A stretch of 64,000 bases of DNA from Planctomycetota bacterium (lineage in GTDB: Bacteria; Planctomycetota; J058; J103). Under the pieces are notes generated by a model. It was not told the origin of the DNA and searched no databases. It saw nothing but the letters and a program-made list of their open reading frames with translations. A program made the position numbers and the translations under genes. Positions 20,409 to 27,681 of this stretch are shown here, piece after piece. The number at the start of each line of letters is the position of its first letter. Position 1 is the first letter of the stretch. The stretch covers positions 186,001 to 250,000 of the forward strand of contig BPJM01000003.1 of NCBI GenBank assembly GCA_026004615.1, written 5' to 3'.

Positions 20409-21689
20409 GTGAGCACGCAGAGCAACAGGACCGCGCCGTCGGGCTTCCTCGCCATGGTCGAGGAGCGCTACCGGCGCGCCGCCGACCTCATCCACCTGCG
20501 CGACGACGTGCGGCTGATCCTGAGCCAGCCCAAAAATGTCATCGAGGTCAACTTCCCCGTCCGCATGGACGACGGCAGCTACCGGTTGTTCCAGGGCTAT
20601 CGCGTCCAGCACAACAACATCCTGGGGCCCTACAAGGGCGGTATCCGCTACCACCCCGCGGTCTCGATGGACGAGGTCAAGGCGCTGGCTGCCCTCATGA
20701 CGTGGAAGTGCTCGCTGGTGGGGCTGCCGTTGGGGGGCGCCAAGGGCGGGGTCCGCATCGAACCACGGCGGCACTCGACCGACGAGCTGATGCGGGTGAC
20801 GCGCCGCTTCGCGCACGCGCTGGGCTCGAACATCGGGGTCGACTACGACATCCCGGCGCCCGATCTGGGGACCGACGCGCAGACCATGGCCTGGTTCATG
20901 GATACCTACATGAACTCGGTCGGCTACGCCACGCGCAACCTGCATCGCGGGGTGGTGACCGGCAAGTCGCTGACCTGCGGCGGCAGCCAGGGCCGCGACA
21001 AGGCAGTGGGCCAGGGCATCCTGGACCTGATCGAGGTCTGGTCGCGCGAGAGCGGCTTCCCGATCGCCGGGGCGCGCTTCATCGTGCAGGGCTTCGGGCA
21101 GGTCGGCTCCTGGACCGCGCTGCTGCTGGAGCGCGCGGGCGCGATCTGCGTCGGGGTGAGCGACTACCGCGGCTCGCTGGCCAATCCGGCCGGGATCCCG
21201 CTCCGGCGGCTGCGGGAGTACGTCGCCATCCACGGCACCATCGCCGGCTTCGGCGGCGCCGAGGCCGTCGACAGCGAGACCTTCTGGAGCCTGGAGTGCG
21301 ATTTCGCGATCCCAGCCGCGCTGGAGAACCAGATCGACGAGCGCGTGGCGGCGCGGCTGACCGCGCGCCTGGTCGTGGAAGGCGCCAACGGCCCGACCAC
21401 CCCTGCCGCCGAGCGGCTGCTGCTGGAGCGCGGGGTGACGGTGCTGCCGGATGTGCTCGCCAACTCCGGCGGGGTGATCGTCAGCTATTTCGAGTGGACG
21501 CAGAACAAGAACAACGAGCAGTGGGACCTCGAAGAGGTGGACGCGCGGCTGGCGCGTCGGATCGTGCGCGCCTACGAGAATGCGCGCGAGGTCGCCGCGC
21601 GCTACGAGACCGATCTGCGCACCGCCTGCTACATCGTCGCGCTCGAGCGGCTGGAGGCGGCCTACGCCGAGCGCGGCATCTTCCCGTGA
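20409..21689 (+). CDS. gdhA: Glu/Leu/Phe/Val dehydrogenase (glutamate dehydrogenase)
   Basis: Catalyses reversible oxidative deamination of glutamate to 2-oxoglutarate and ammonia with NAD(P). The 426 residues fit the hexameric short GDH class. Substrate-site motifs are intact: GPYKGGIRYHP, then PLGGAKGGVRI with the catalytic Lys, and DIPAPDLGTDAQTM. The Rossmann loop is FGQVGSW, and LPDVLANSGGVIVSYFEW closes the active site. GTG 20409 is preferred because GGAGGG lies five bases upstream; an earlier GTG at 20394 would include that ribosome site. It is transcribed alone; the next gene has its own promoter. Confidence 0.94.
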   Translation: MSTQSNRTAPSGFLAMVEERYRRAADLIHLRDDVRLILSQPKNVIEVNFPVRMDDGSYRLFQGYRVQHNNILGPYKGGIRYHPAVSMDEVKALAALMTWKCSLVGLPLGGAKGGVRIEPRRHSTDELMRVTRRFAHALGSNIGVDYDIPAPDLGTDAQTMAWFMDTYMNSVGYATRNLHRGVVTGKSLTCGGSQGRDKAVGQGILDLIEVWSRESGFPIAGARFIVQGFGQVGSWTALLLERAGAICVGVSDYRGSLANPAGIPLRRLREYVAIHGTIAGFGGAEAVDSETFWSLECDFAIPAALENQIDERVAARLTARLVVEGANGPTTPAAERLLLERGVTVLPDVLANSGGVIVSYFEWTQNKNNEQWDLEEVDARLARRIVRAYENAREVAARYETDLRTACYIVALERLEAAYAERGIFP

Positions 21690-21757
21690 GCCCCGCCGCC
21701 GCCGCCGGCCGCCCTCGCCGTGGCTCTCCCCGCGACAGCGCGGGCCGGCGGGCGCGG

Positions 21758-21787
21758 TTGCGCACTGCTGCGCGGGGGTGCTAGGAT
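21758..21787 (+). promoter_or_regulatory. Candidate sigma-70 promoter of the 137-residue protein gene
   Basis: TTGCGC at 21758-21763 and TAGGAT at 21782-21787, spacing 18, about 107 bases before ATG 21894. Confidence 0.5.
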
Positions 21788-21893
21788 CGCCTCCGGTCAG
21801 GGCCGTCCGGGGGAATGTGGAGAAGCGGGCGAGCGAGCGGTGCCGGCCCGGGCCCGGGCGGCACGGCCCGACGACCACGAGGAGGGAAACCCC

Positions 21894-22307
21894 ATGGCCG
21901 AGGGAGGCAGGTACTTCATCACCTATACCGGCAGCGGTGTCGCCGAACTCAAGGGCGCCGGTCTGTTCCAGACGAATACCTCGGCGTTCGTCGACGCCGA
22001 GATCGCCGAACTGGCCCGCCAGCACGGCAACTTCAAGGTCGAGGAACGCGAGCCGGGCGTGCCCGAGCCCGCCCCGGTCGCCGCGGCCACCGAGGCGACG
22101 AAGCCGGCTCCGGGCGGCGGTGGCGCGGCGGCAGGAGCAGGCTCCTTCGCCTCCTCCATGCCCTCGCCCTTCGCCGCCCCGCCGCCTCCGGCGGACGCGC
22201 CGGAGCACAAGAAGGCCGGTGGCGAGGCCAAGGACGCGAACAAGCAGGGCGAGGCGGCCCAGCCCGCCGCCCAGGCGGACAAGGGCAAGGAGTCGGACAA
22301 GGACTGA
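21894..22307 (+). CDS. Small protein of unknown function with disordered Ala/Pro/Lys tail
   Basis: A 137-residue protein starting at ATG 21894, with a strong GGAGGG ribosome site seven bases upstream. Residues 1-55 form a compact-looking domain (GRYFITYTGSGVAELKGAG, then a helix AFVDAEIAELARQ), and the rest is low-complexity Ala, Pro, Gly and Lys, ending in KGKESDKD, presumably disordered. There is no signal peptide or membrane segment. I do not recognise the family. It stands alone between gdhA and a convergent CinA-like gene. The strong ribosome site and candidate promoter support a real gene. Confidence 0.7.
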   Translation: MAEGGRYFITYTGSGVAELKGAGLFQTNTSAFVDAEIAELARQHGNFKVEEREPGVPEPAPVAAATEATKPAPGGGGAAAGAGSFASSMPSPFAAPPPPADAPEHKKAGGEAKDANKQGEAAQPAAQADKGKESDKD

Positions 22308-22379
22308 AGCATCGCAGCCGGAGGAGCCAGCCGGCCGCCGCGGATCGAGCGGGACCCAGGGGCGGGGTGGTCGCGGCGG

Positions 22380-23180
22380 CTAGCCCGCCCCGGCGGCTGG
22401 CTCTTGCTGCACCTGCTGCGGCGGCGCGCCCGAGTCCACCCGCACCACCTGTTCGGGGGGCAGCGCGGACAGCAGCGCCGCGAGCGCGCGCGCGACCCGG
22501 TCCTGCTCGCGCGACTCGATCGTCACCATGACCGCGTACTCCTCGGTGTCGTAACGCGGGTAGCTGCCGACGCTGACCCCGTGCGTCCGCTCCAGTTCGG
22601 CCAGCGTGCGGGCCAGCGCCGCCTCGTCCAGGCGTGTGAACACCCGCCGGAGGAAGATGGGCGACTGGCGGAAGCGCTCGCGGATCGCGGCGAGCTTGCG
22701 CCGGAAGATCGTCGGTTCCCCCGGCAGCACCACTACGTTGCGCACCGTCACCACGGGCACTGCCAGGCCCGCTGCCTCCAGCAGCACCGCGCTTCGCGGC
22801 AGATCCGCCATGCGCAACAGCTGCTCGTCGGTGCGCTCGCGGTAATAGGCCCGGATCGCTGCCTCCAGCCGCGGATGGCGCACCAAGGGTTCGCCGAACG
22901 CGCGGGCGATCGCCGGCAGGGTCACATCGTCGTGGGTGGGGCCCACCCCGCCCGAGGTGAAGACGTGGTCGAATCGCGCCGACAGCTCGCGGACCGCGCG
23001 CGCGATCGCCTCCAGCTCGTCGGCGACGATGCGCACCTCGCCGACCGGGGTGCCGACCGCCCGCAGCTCGGCGATGCAGGTCCGGGTGTTGCGGTCCTCG
23101 ACCTTGCCGGAGAGCAACTCGTTGCCGATGGCAAGCACCGCCGCAACCAGGGGGCGAGACCGCTCGGCTGCCGAGGCCAT
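22380..23180 (-). CDS. CinA-like protein with molybdopterin-binding (MoaB/Mog) fold
   Basis: A 266-residue protein matching the N-terminal domain of CinA: VAAVLAIGNELLSGKVEDRN, then RIVADELEAIARAV, and the phosphate-binding stretch HVFTSGGVGPTHDDVTL with the family TxGGxGPTxDD signature. VVLPGEPTIFRRK corresponds to the LPGxP motif. It lacks the C-terminal nicotinamide-nucleotide amidase domain of full-length CinA, so it is likely an ADP-ribose pyrophosphatase-like or regulatory stand-alone version. The C-terminus is a short Gln/Pro/Ala tail. ATG 23180 is used. The convergent neighbour ends 72 bases away. Confidence 0.88.
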   Translation of the reverse strand: MASAAERSRPLVAAVLAIGNELLSGKVEDRNTRTCIAELRAVGTPVGEVRIVADELEAIARAVRELSARFDHVFTSGGVGPTHDDVTLPAIARAFGEPLVRHPRLEAAIRAYYRERTDEQLLRMADLPRSAVLLEAAGLAVPVVTVRNVVVLPGEPTIFRRKLAAIRERFRQSPIFLRRVFTRLDEAALARTLAELERTHGVSVGSYPRYDTEEYAVMVTIESREQDRVARALAALLSALPPEQVVRVDSGAPPQQVQQEPAAGAG

Positions 23181-23437
23181 GGATCGAGCACTCCGCTCAG
23201 CGCGGCCGGCCCGGTGTGCGCCCGGCCCGGGCGGCCGGGCCCCCGGACGCGCATGCCAGCGGCCGGCCCCACGGGCCGGCGGTTCGAGGGGAGGCGGAGG
23301 TCGGCGGCGCCGGCAGGCGGCGGTCCAGGGCTGGCACAGCCGCGATCACGCCCTCCCACCAGCCGCCTGCCTTTGCGCGTCGCCACACCGCCTGGCGGGC
23401 GCATGCCCGCGCCGGCGAACGCGGTACACGCGCCGGC

Positions 23438-23683
23438 CTAATCGTCCTCGAAGTCCAGGTCCTCGTCCTCGTAGTCCTCCTCGTCGAAGTCCTCGTCCAG
23501 GTCTTCGTCGAAGTCCTCCTCGTCGTCGAACTCCTCGTCTTCGTCGTCGAACTCCTCGTCCTCGTCGTCGAACTCCTCGTCCTCGAAGTCGTCGTCATCG
23601 TCGGCGCCTCGTCCCATGGGGACGTTCGGCACCCGGTGCGCCCGCCAGGACTCGAGCACCGTCCGCTCGTGCAACCGGATCAT
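23438..23683 (-). CDS. Small acidic repeat protein
   Basis: An 81-residue protein with a basic N-terminus (MIRLHERTVLESWRAHR) and an almost purely Asp/Glu/Phe C-terminal two-thirds starting at residue 28. Its core is three tandem EEFDDED-type heptads at residues 36-56. The very low pI and regular Phe spacing suggest a flexible chaperone-like or nucleic-acid-mimicking tail. It is supported as a real gene by an excellent upstream promoter (23770-23798) and a GAGGG ribosome site before ATG 23683. A long antisense Thr/Arg/Ser frame is the shadow of the repeat. Function unknown. Confidence 0.72.
   Translation of the reverse strand: MIRLHERTVLESWRAHRVPNVPMGRGADDDDDFEDEEFDDEDEEFDDEDEEFDDEEDFDEDLDEDFDEEDYEDEDLDFEDD
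23516..23578 (-). repeat. Three 21-base tandem repeats
   Basis: Three adjacent 21-base units encode EEFDDED, EEFDDED and EEFDDEE inside the acidic protein. The units differ by only a few third-position changes, so copy number could vary between strains. Confidence 0.75.
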
Positions 23684-23769
23684 GTCTGCCCTCGCTCCTG
23701 AATGCGTAACGTTTTGCCAGGAAGAAAGTTGTGCCTCGTCCGCGAACCCCTCGCGAGGCTTGTCCCCGG

Positions 23770-23798
23770 TTTATAGTGGCGCCACCCGCCGATTGCAA
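23770..23798 (-). promoter_or_regulatory. Sigma-70 promoter of the acidic repeat protein
   Basis: Minus strand TTGCAA (23798-23793) and TATAAA (23775-23770), spacing 17. It gives a leader of about 80 bases, containing a CCTCGCGAGG palindrome, before ATG 23683. Confidence 0.72.
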
Positions 23799-23827
23799 GA
23801 GGGAAAGCTGTGGCGCGCCGCCGCGGC

Positions 23828-24346
23828 CTATGCGGCGCCCCTGCCGTTGCCGCCGGGCGGCGCCGCGCCCCGCTCGGCGGCGGGCTCGCTCCGCTCGCCG
23901 TCACCGCCGCCTGGCGGGCTGGTGCGCGGTTCGTGGCGGCCGCGCGCGGGGTAGGCGAGGCTGGCGCGGAGCGCCGCTGCGCGCTCGCCCGCCCTGGTGG
24001 CCGCCTCGAGCTCGCCGGCGCGCGCGAAGCAGCGGGCGGCGTGGAGTTCACGGCCTTCCGCCTCGGCGCGGCGTGCGGCCTCGGCCCACTGCGCGGGGCT
24101 CACCTCGCCAAGCGCCGCCAGCCGCTCGAGCAGGAACGGATCGCGTTCGATCGCCAGCCGTCGGAGTTCGGCGAGCGCCTCGCGGTTGCCGGTCCGCTCG
24201 AAGCAGTCCAGGGCGTCGGAGAGCCAGCCCGCCTGCAGATAGGCGCGGCCGAGCGCGTCGAGGTCCACCCCCGGGCGGTTGCCGGCGAGGATCTCGCGCC
24301 GCTCCAGCGCGTCCGGAAGCCCGCTTGCACTGCGGCGCCACGCCAT
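23828..24346 (-). CDS. Helical TPR-like repeat protein, unknown function
   Basis: A 172-residue protein with paired helices: VDLDALGRAYLQAGWLSDALD, then CFERTGNREALAELRRLAI, ERDPFLLERLAALG, and WAEAARRAEAEGRELHAARC, which read as TPR-like alpha hairpins with the usual Gly/Ala/Leu spacing. The last 35 residues are a low-complexity Pro/Gly/Arg tail. There is no signal peptide. It is likely a cytoplasmic adaptor. It sits 81 bases after the 39-residue basic protein gene and may be co-transcribed with it. Specific function unknown. Confidence 0.68.
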   Translation of the reverse strand: MAWRRSASGLPDALERREILAGNRPGVDLDALGRAYLQAGWLSDALDCFERTGNREALAELRRLAIERDPFLLERLAALGEVSPAQWAEAARRAEAEGRELHAARCFARAGELEAATRAGERAAALRASLAYPARGRHEPRTSPPGGGDGERSEPAAERGAAPPGGNGRGAA

Positions 24347-24427
24347 GGCGGTCTCATCCTGTCCGGGCTCGCGGGCGCTGGCCAGCCGAGCCAGGGCCCG
24401 CCGCCCTGCACTTGCGCGCGCGGCCGC

Positions 24428-24547
24428 TCAGCCGCGCGCCATCCGGTTGCGGCGCTTGCGGCGGCAGGGACGTACGCCGTGGTTGGCCTTGCGGATCATC
24501 TTGCCGCGGCGCTTGAAGTTCTCGCCCTTCATCTTGCGCAGTTTCAT
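24428..24547 (-). CDS. 39-residue basic protein resembling ribosomal protein bL37
   Basis: A tiny, extremely basic protein (about half Lys/Arg) beginning MKLRKMKGEN at ATG 24547, with AAGGA about eight bases upstream; the frame extends further upstream without a ribosome site. Its centre reads RKANHGVRPCRRKRRNR. The KANHGxRP core is very like the signature of bL37, the small extra large-subunit protein described in mycobacteria. Ribosomal proteins of this size bind rRNA by Arg/Lys contacts. The assignment rests on one short motif; another rRNA-binding microprotein is possible. It lies between a helical-repeat gene and the divergent squalene-hopene cyclase gene. Confidence 0.6.
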   Translation of the reverse strand: MKLRKMKGENFKRRGKMIRKANHGVRPCRRKRRNRMARG

Positions 24548-24903
24548 GCTCTGGGTCCTTGCAGGTGCGCGGCCAGCTGCGCTCACGGCCAGCGCGTCCG
24601 CCCGCCGGCTCCGCGCCACAAGAGCGCATGAGGGTAGGCGCTCCGAGCCCTTCTGTCAAGGCCACCCACCGCGCGGTGTAGCAACCCACCGCGCGGCCTT
24701 GCCCTGCGCCGCCTGGGGCGGCGCCGGGGGGCGGCAGAGGTCCGAATCCCAATACGACGTGGATCGGCGTCCTTGGTGTCGCGGTTTCTTCTCCAACCCG
24801 TTGCCCGCAGGCCATGGGGCTGGTATCCTCCCCCGCCTCTGGTGGCGCCCGCCCGCGCGGCCGGCGCCGCCAGCGTGCGAGGGCAACAGGGGGGAGCACG
24901 ACC
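24548..24903. other. Intergenic region between divergent genes
   Basis: A 356-base spacer. It holds the squalene-hopene cyclase promoter (24801-24829) and upstream sequence of the 39-residue protein gene. In 24620-24800 I see no gene, hairpin or repeat of note; a T-loop-like GGTCCGAATCC near 24739 is not part of a tRNA. Confidence 0.5.
24801..24829 (+). promoter_or_regulatory. Sigma-70 promoter of squalene-hopene cyclase
   Basis: TTGCCC at 24801-24806 and TATCCT at 24824-24829, spacing 17, giving a leader of about 68 bases before ATG 24904. Confidence 0.6.
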
Positions 24904-26949
24904 ATGGCGAACGCAACCGCCGCGACGCTGGCGCGGCTGCTGGGCGGACCGGTGCGCAAGGTCCCGCCGGCACCGCCGCTGCCCACCGAGGAGCTGCTGG
25001 AGCGCGAACTCTTGCCCGAGCCCCGGCCGGCCAGCGCCGCCCGCCTGCCGCGGGCCGGGCGCCAGCGGCTGGAGGGGGCACTGCAGCGCGCGACCGAGTT
25101 CTTGCTCGGCCTGCAGCATCCCGAGGGCTACTGGCTGGGGCCGCTGGAGTCCAACGTGCAGATCGAGGCGCAGTGGATCCTGTGCCTGCGCTACCTCGGG
25201 GTGGTGGACCCAGCGCGCGAGCGACGGCTGGTGGCCAGCATGCGCGCCTCGCAGCGGTCCGACGGCGGTTGGGCGCTGTACAAGGACGCCCCCGCGTCCG
25301 ATCTGTCCATCACGGTCCAGGCCTATTTCGCAGCCAAGCTCGCGGGCTGCTCCCCGGAGGAACCGTGGCTCGCCCGCGCCCGCGCCTTCGTCCGCTCCCG
25401 GGGCGGGGTCGAGAACAGCTCGGTCATCACGAAGATCTACCTGGCGCTGTTCGGCGAGTACGACTGGGAGGGCTGTCCGGCGCTGCCGATCTCGTTCATG
25501 CTCATGCCGCCGCGCTCGCCCTTCAATATCTATGAGATCTCGTACTGGGCGCGGACCTGCGTGGTACCCCTGCTGGTGCTCGCCCACAAGCGCCGCATCC
25601 ATCCCACCCCGGCCCAGGCGCGGATCCCGGAGCTGTTCGTGACGCCGCGCTCGGAGCTGCGGCACGACTGGCCGGTGCGGGCGCCGCTGCTGAGCTGGAA
25701 GCGGTTCTTCCGCACCGCCGACCGCGCGCTGAAGTGGTTCGAGCGGTTGAACCTGTCGCTGCCCCACCAGCAGCGGGCGCTGCAGTGCGCGGAGCGCTGG
25801 CTGCTCGAGCACCAGGACGCCGACGGCAGCTGGGGCGGGATCTTCCCCGCCATCACCCATTCGGTGATGGCGCTGCACGCGCTGGGCTACCCGGTCGACT
25901 CCGGCCCGGTGGCGCGCGGGCTACAGGCCATCCGCGATCTCGAGATCGAACGGGACGGACGCTTCTGGGTGCAGCCGTGCGCCTCGCCGGTGTGGGACAC
26001 CGCCTGGACGGTCGTCGCCCTGGGAGCGGCGGGGCTGGACCGCGACCACCCGGCGCTGCGGCGCGCGACCGACTGGCTGTACGAGCGGCAGATCCTGCGG
26101 CCCGGGGACTGGGCGATCAAGTGCCCCGGGGTCGAGCCCGGCGGCTGGGCGTTCCAGTTCCACAACGACTTCTACCCCGACACCGACGACAGCTCCGTGG
26201 TGCTGATGGCGCTGCTGCACAGCCACTACCGCGACGATCCGCAGCGGCGCCGCAGCTTCGATCGCGGGCTGAAGTGGCTGCTCGGGCTGCAGAACGACGA
26301 CGGGGGCTGGGGGGCATTCGAGCGCGCGGTCGACAACCCCATCTACGACGAGGTCCCGCTCAGCGACTCCACCTGCATGCTCGATCCGTCCGAGGCCGAT
26401 GTGAGCGGGCGGTGTGTGGAGGTGCTCTGCCGGCTGGGCTACCCGGCGGATCATCCCGCGCTGGCGCGCGCCATCCGCTACCTGCGCGCCGAGCAGCAGC
26501 CCGATGGCAGCTGGTACGGCCGCTGGGGGGTCAACCACATCTACGGCACCTGGTCGGTGCTGTCCGGGCTGGGCGCGGCGCGGCTGGAGCCCGGCCACCC
26601 GGCGCTGGCACGGGGAGCGGCCTGGCTGCGCGCGGTCCAGCAGCCCGACGGCGGCTGGGGCGAGTCGTGCCGCAGCTACGAGGGCGGGCCGCGGGGGGTG
26701 GGGCCGCCGACCGCCAGCCAGACCGCCTGGGCGGTCATGGGGCTGATCGCCGCCGGCCAGGCGGGCACCGAGGCGTGTCGCCGCGGGGTGCAGTGGCTGC
26801 TGGAGCGGCAGCGGCCGGACGGTGGCTGGGAGGAGGACGAGTACACCGGCACCGGCTTCCCGGGGATCTTCTACCTGCGCTACCACTACTACCCGTACTA
26901 CTTTCCGACGCTGGCCCTCGCGCGCTATCGGGCAGCGCTCGAGGGCTGA
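24904..26949 (+). CDS. shc: Squalene-hopene cyclase
   Basis: Cyclises squalene to hopene/diplopterol, the first committed step of hopanoid synthesis, on the inner membrane. The 681 residues are close to the family norm. The catalytic DxDD motif is DTDD at 426-429 (in FYPDTDDSS). Several QW repeats are visible, for example QQPDGSWYGRWGVNH, QQPDGGWGESC and RQRPDGGWEED. The C-terminal FPGIFYLRYHYYPYYFPTLALARY is characteristic of bacterial SHC. ATG 24904 is chosen for the GGGGAG site about eight bases upstream; the frame is open further upstream, past the promoter. It is monocistronic as far as seen; no other hopanoid genes are in the window. Confidence 0.95.
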   Translation: MANATAATLARLLGGPVRKVPPAPPLPTEELLERELLPEPRPASAARLPRAGRQRLEGALQRATEFLLGLQHPEGYWLGPLESNVQIEAQWILCLRYLGVVDPARERRLVASMRASQRSDGGWALYKDAPASDLSITVQAYFAAKLAGCSPEEPWLARARAFVRSRGGVENSSVITKIYLALFGEYDWEGCPALPISFMLMPPRSPFNIYEISYWARTCVVPLLVLAHKRRIHPTPAQARIPELFVTPRSELRHDWPVRAPLLSWKRFFRTADRALKWFERLNLSLPHQQRALQCAERWLLEHQDADGSWGGIFPAITHSVMALHALGYPVDSGPVARGLQAIRDLEIERDGRFWVQPCASPVWDTAWTVVALGAAGLDRDHPALRRATDWLYERQILRPGDWAIKCPGVEPGGWAFQFHNDFYPDTDDSSVVLMALLHSHYRDDPQRRRSFDRGLKWLLGLQNDDGGWGAFERAVDNPIYDEVPLSDSTCMLDPSEADVSGRCVEVLCRLGYPADHPALARAIRYLRAEQQPDGSWYGRWGVNHIYGTWSVLSGLGAARLEPGHPALARGAAWLRAVQQPDGGWGESCRSYEGGPRGVGPPTASQTAWAVMGLIAAGQAGTEACRRGVQWLLERQRPDGGWEEDEYTGTGFPGIFYLRYHYYPYYFPTLALARYRAALEG

Positions 26950-27003
26950 GCGCGCGGTGTGCCAGCCGCCGCCCGGCAGCCGGCCGGCGTGGCGGCTGGC
27001 CGC

Positions 27004-27552
27004 TCATCGCTCCAGCGGCCGGCCGATGCGGCGCAGGTTGGCGGCGTTCACCGTGACGTGCAACACGATGGGCGGCAGCACGCTGTCGGTGTACAGATAG
27101 AGCCAGCCCAGCACCGCGCCGAGCACCAGCGCGAACGCCGTCCACGGCCACAGCGCCCGCCCACCCACGTGCAGCACGCCGAAGGCGAGCGTCGCGGCGA
27201 TCAGCCCCGGCACCGGCCCGCCGAGCATGTCGGCGAAGGCGGGCTGCAGCGCGCCGCGGAACAGCAGCTCCTCCGCCACCCCGGAGGCGAGCGCGAGCGC
27301 GGCGACCTCGCGCCCGCGCAACGGGCCGAGCTTGTGGCGGAAGAACTCCGTCAGCCGCTGCGCCCATGCCCAGCGCCGCTCCGCCAGGCGCGAGAACGCG
27401 ATCGTGAGCGCCGCCGCCGCGAGCGCGATCCCGAGCCCCGCCACCAGCCGCGGCCCGAGCCCGAGCGGCACCAGCGGCGCGCCGCGCGCCGCGTTGAGCA
27501 GGCAGGCCAGCGCTGCCACTCCGAGATAGAAATAGCCAGCGATCCGGACCAT
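27004..27552 (-). CDS. CPBP-family intramembrane metalloprotease (CAAX/Abi-like)
   Basis: A 182-residue polytopic membrane protein. Motif 1 is AEELLFRG (Glu94, Glu95, Arg99), motif 2 is FGVLH (Phe124, His128) and motif 3 is HVTVN (His165, Asn169), the full set of putative zinc ligands and catalytic residues of CPBP glutamic/metallo-intramembrane proteases. Relatives process prenylated proteins, act as bacteriocin immunity proteins, or serve as sorting enzymes (myxosortase type) for C-terminal anchor signals. ATG 27552 lies only eight bases after a perfect TATAAT on its strand, suggesting a leaderless mRNA. It is divergent from rpoD. The substrate is unknown. Confidence 0.88.
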   Translation of the reverse strand: MVRIAGYFYLGVAALACLLNAARGAPLVPLGLGPRLVAGLGIALAAAALTIAFSRLAERRWAWAQRLTEFFRHKLGPLRGREVAALALASGVAEELLFRGALQPAFADMLGGPVPGLIAATLAFGVLHVGGRALWPWTAFALVLGAVLGWLYLYTDSVLPPIVLHVTVNAANLRRIGRPLER

Positions 27553-27560
27553 GGGCGCGG

Positions 27561-27566
27561 ATTATA
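27561..27566 (-). promoter_or_regulatory. -10 box TATAAT of the CPBP protease gene
   Basis: A perfect TATAAT on the minus strand ends eight bases before ATG 27552. No convincing -35 is seen at 16-18 bases upstream. It implies a start of transcription at or within about two bases of the ATG. Confidence 0.5.
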
Positions 27567-27681
27567 GGGGCGGGCCGTCCTGCCCGCCCCCCCCGCGCCC
27601 CCGGCGGCGACTGTCCGGAACCGGGCGGGCGTGGTATGCTGGGCCGTGCGCAGAGGGATCGTCCGAGGAGCGGCGCCGTCC

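Noticed and set aside
23197-23598. Thr/Arg/Ser-rich frame overlapping the acidic gene on the same strand
   Set aside because: It is the other-frame reading of the GAC/GAG repeat; no ribosome site, while the acidic frame has a promoter and ribosome site.
24736-24752. T-loop-like GGTCCGAATCC
   Set aside because: The loop lacks the invariant TTC, and no acceptor or anticodon arms can be drawn around it; not a tRNA.
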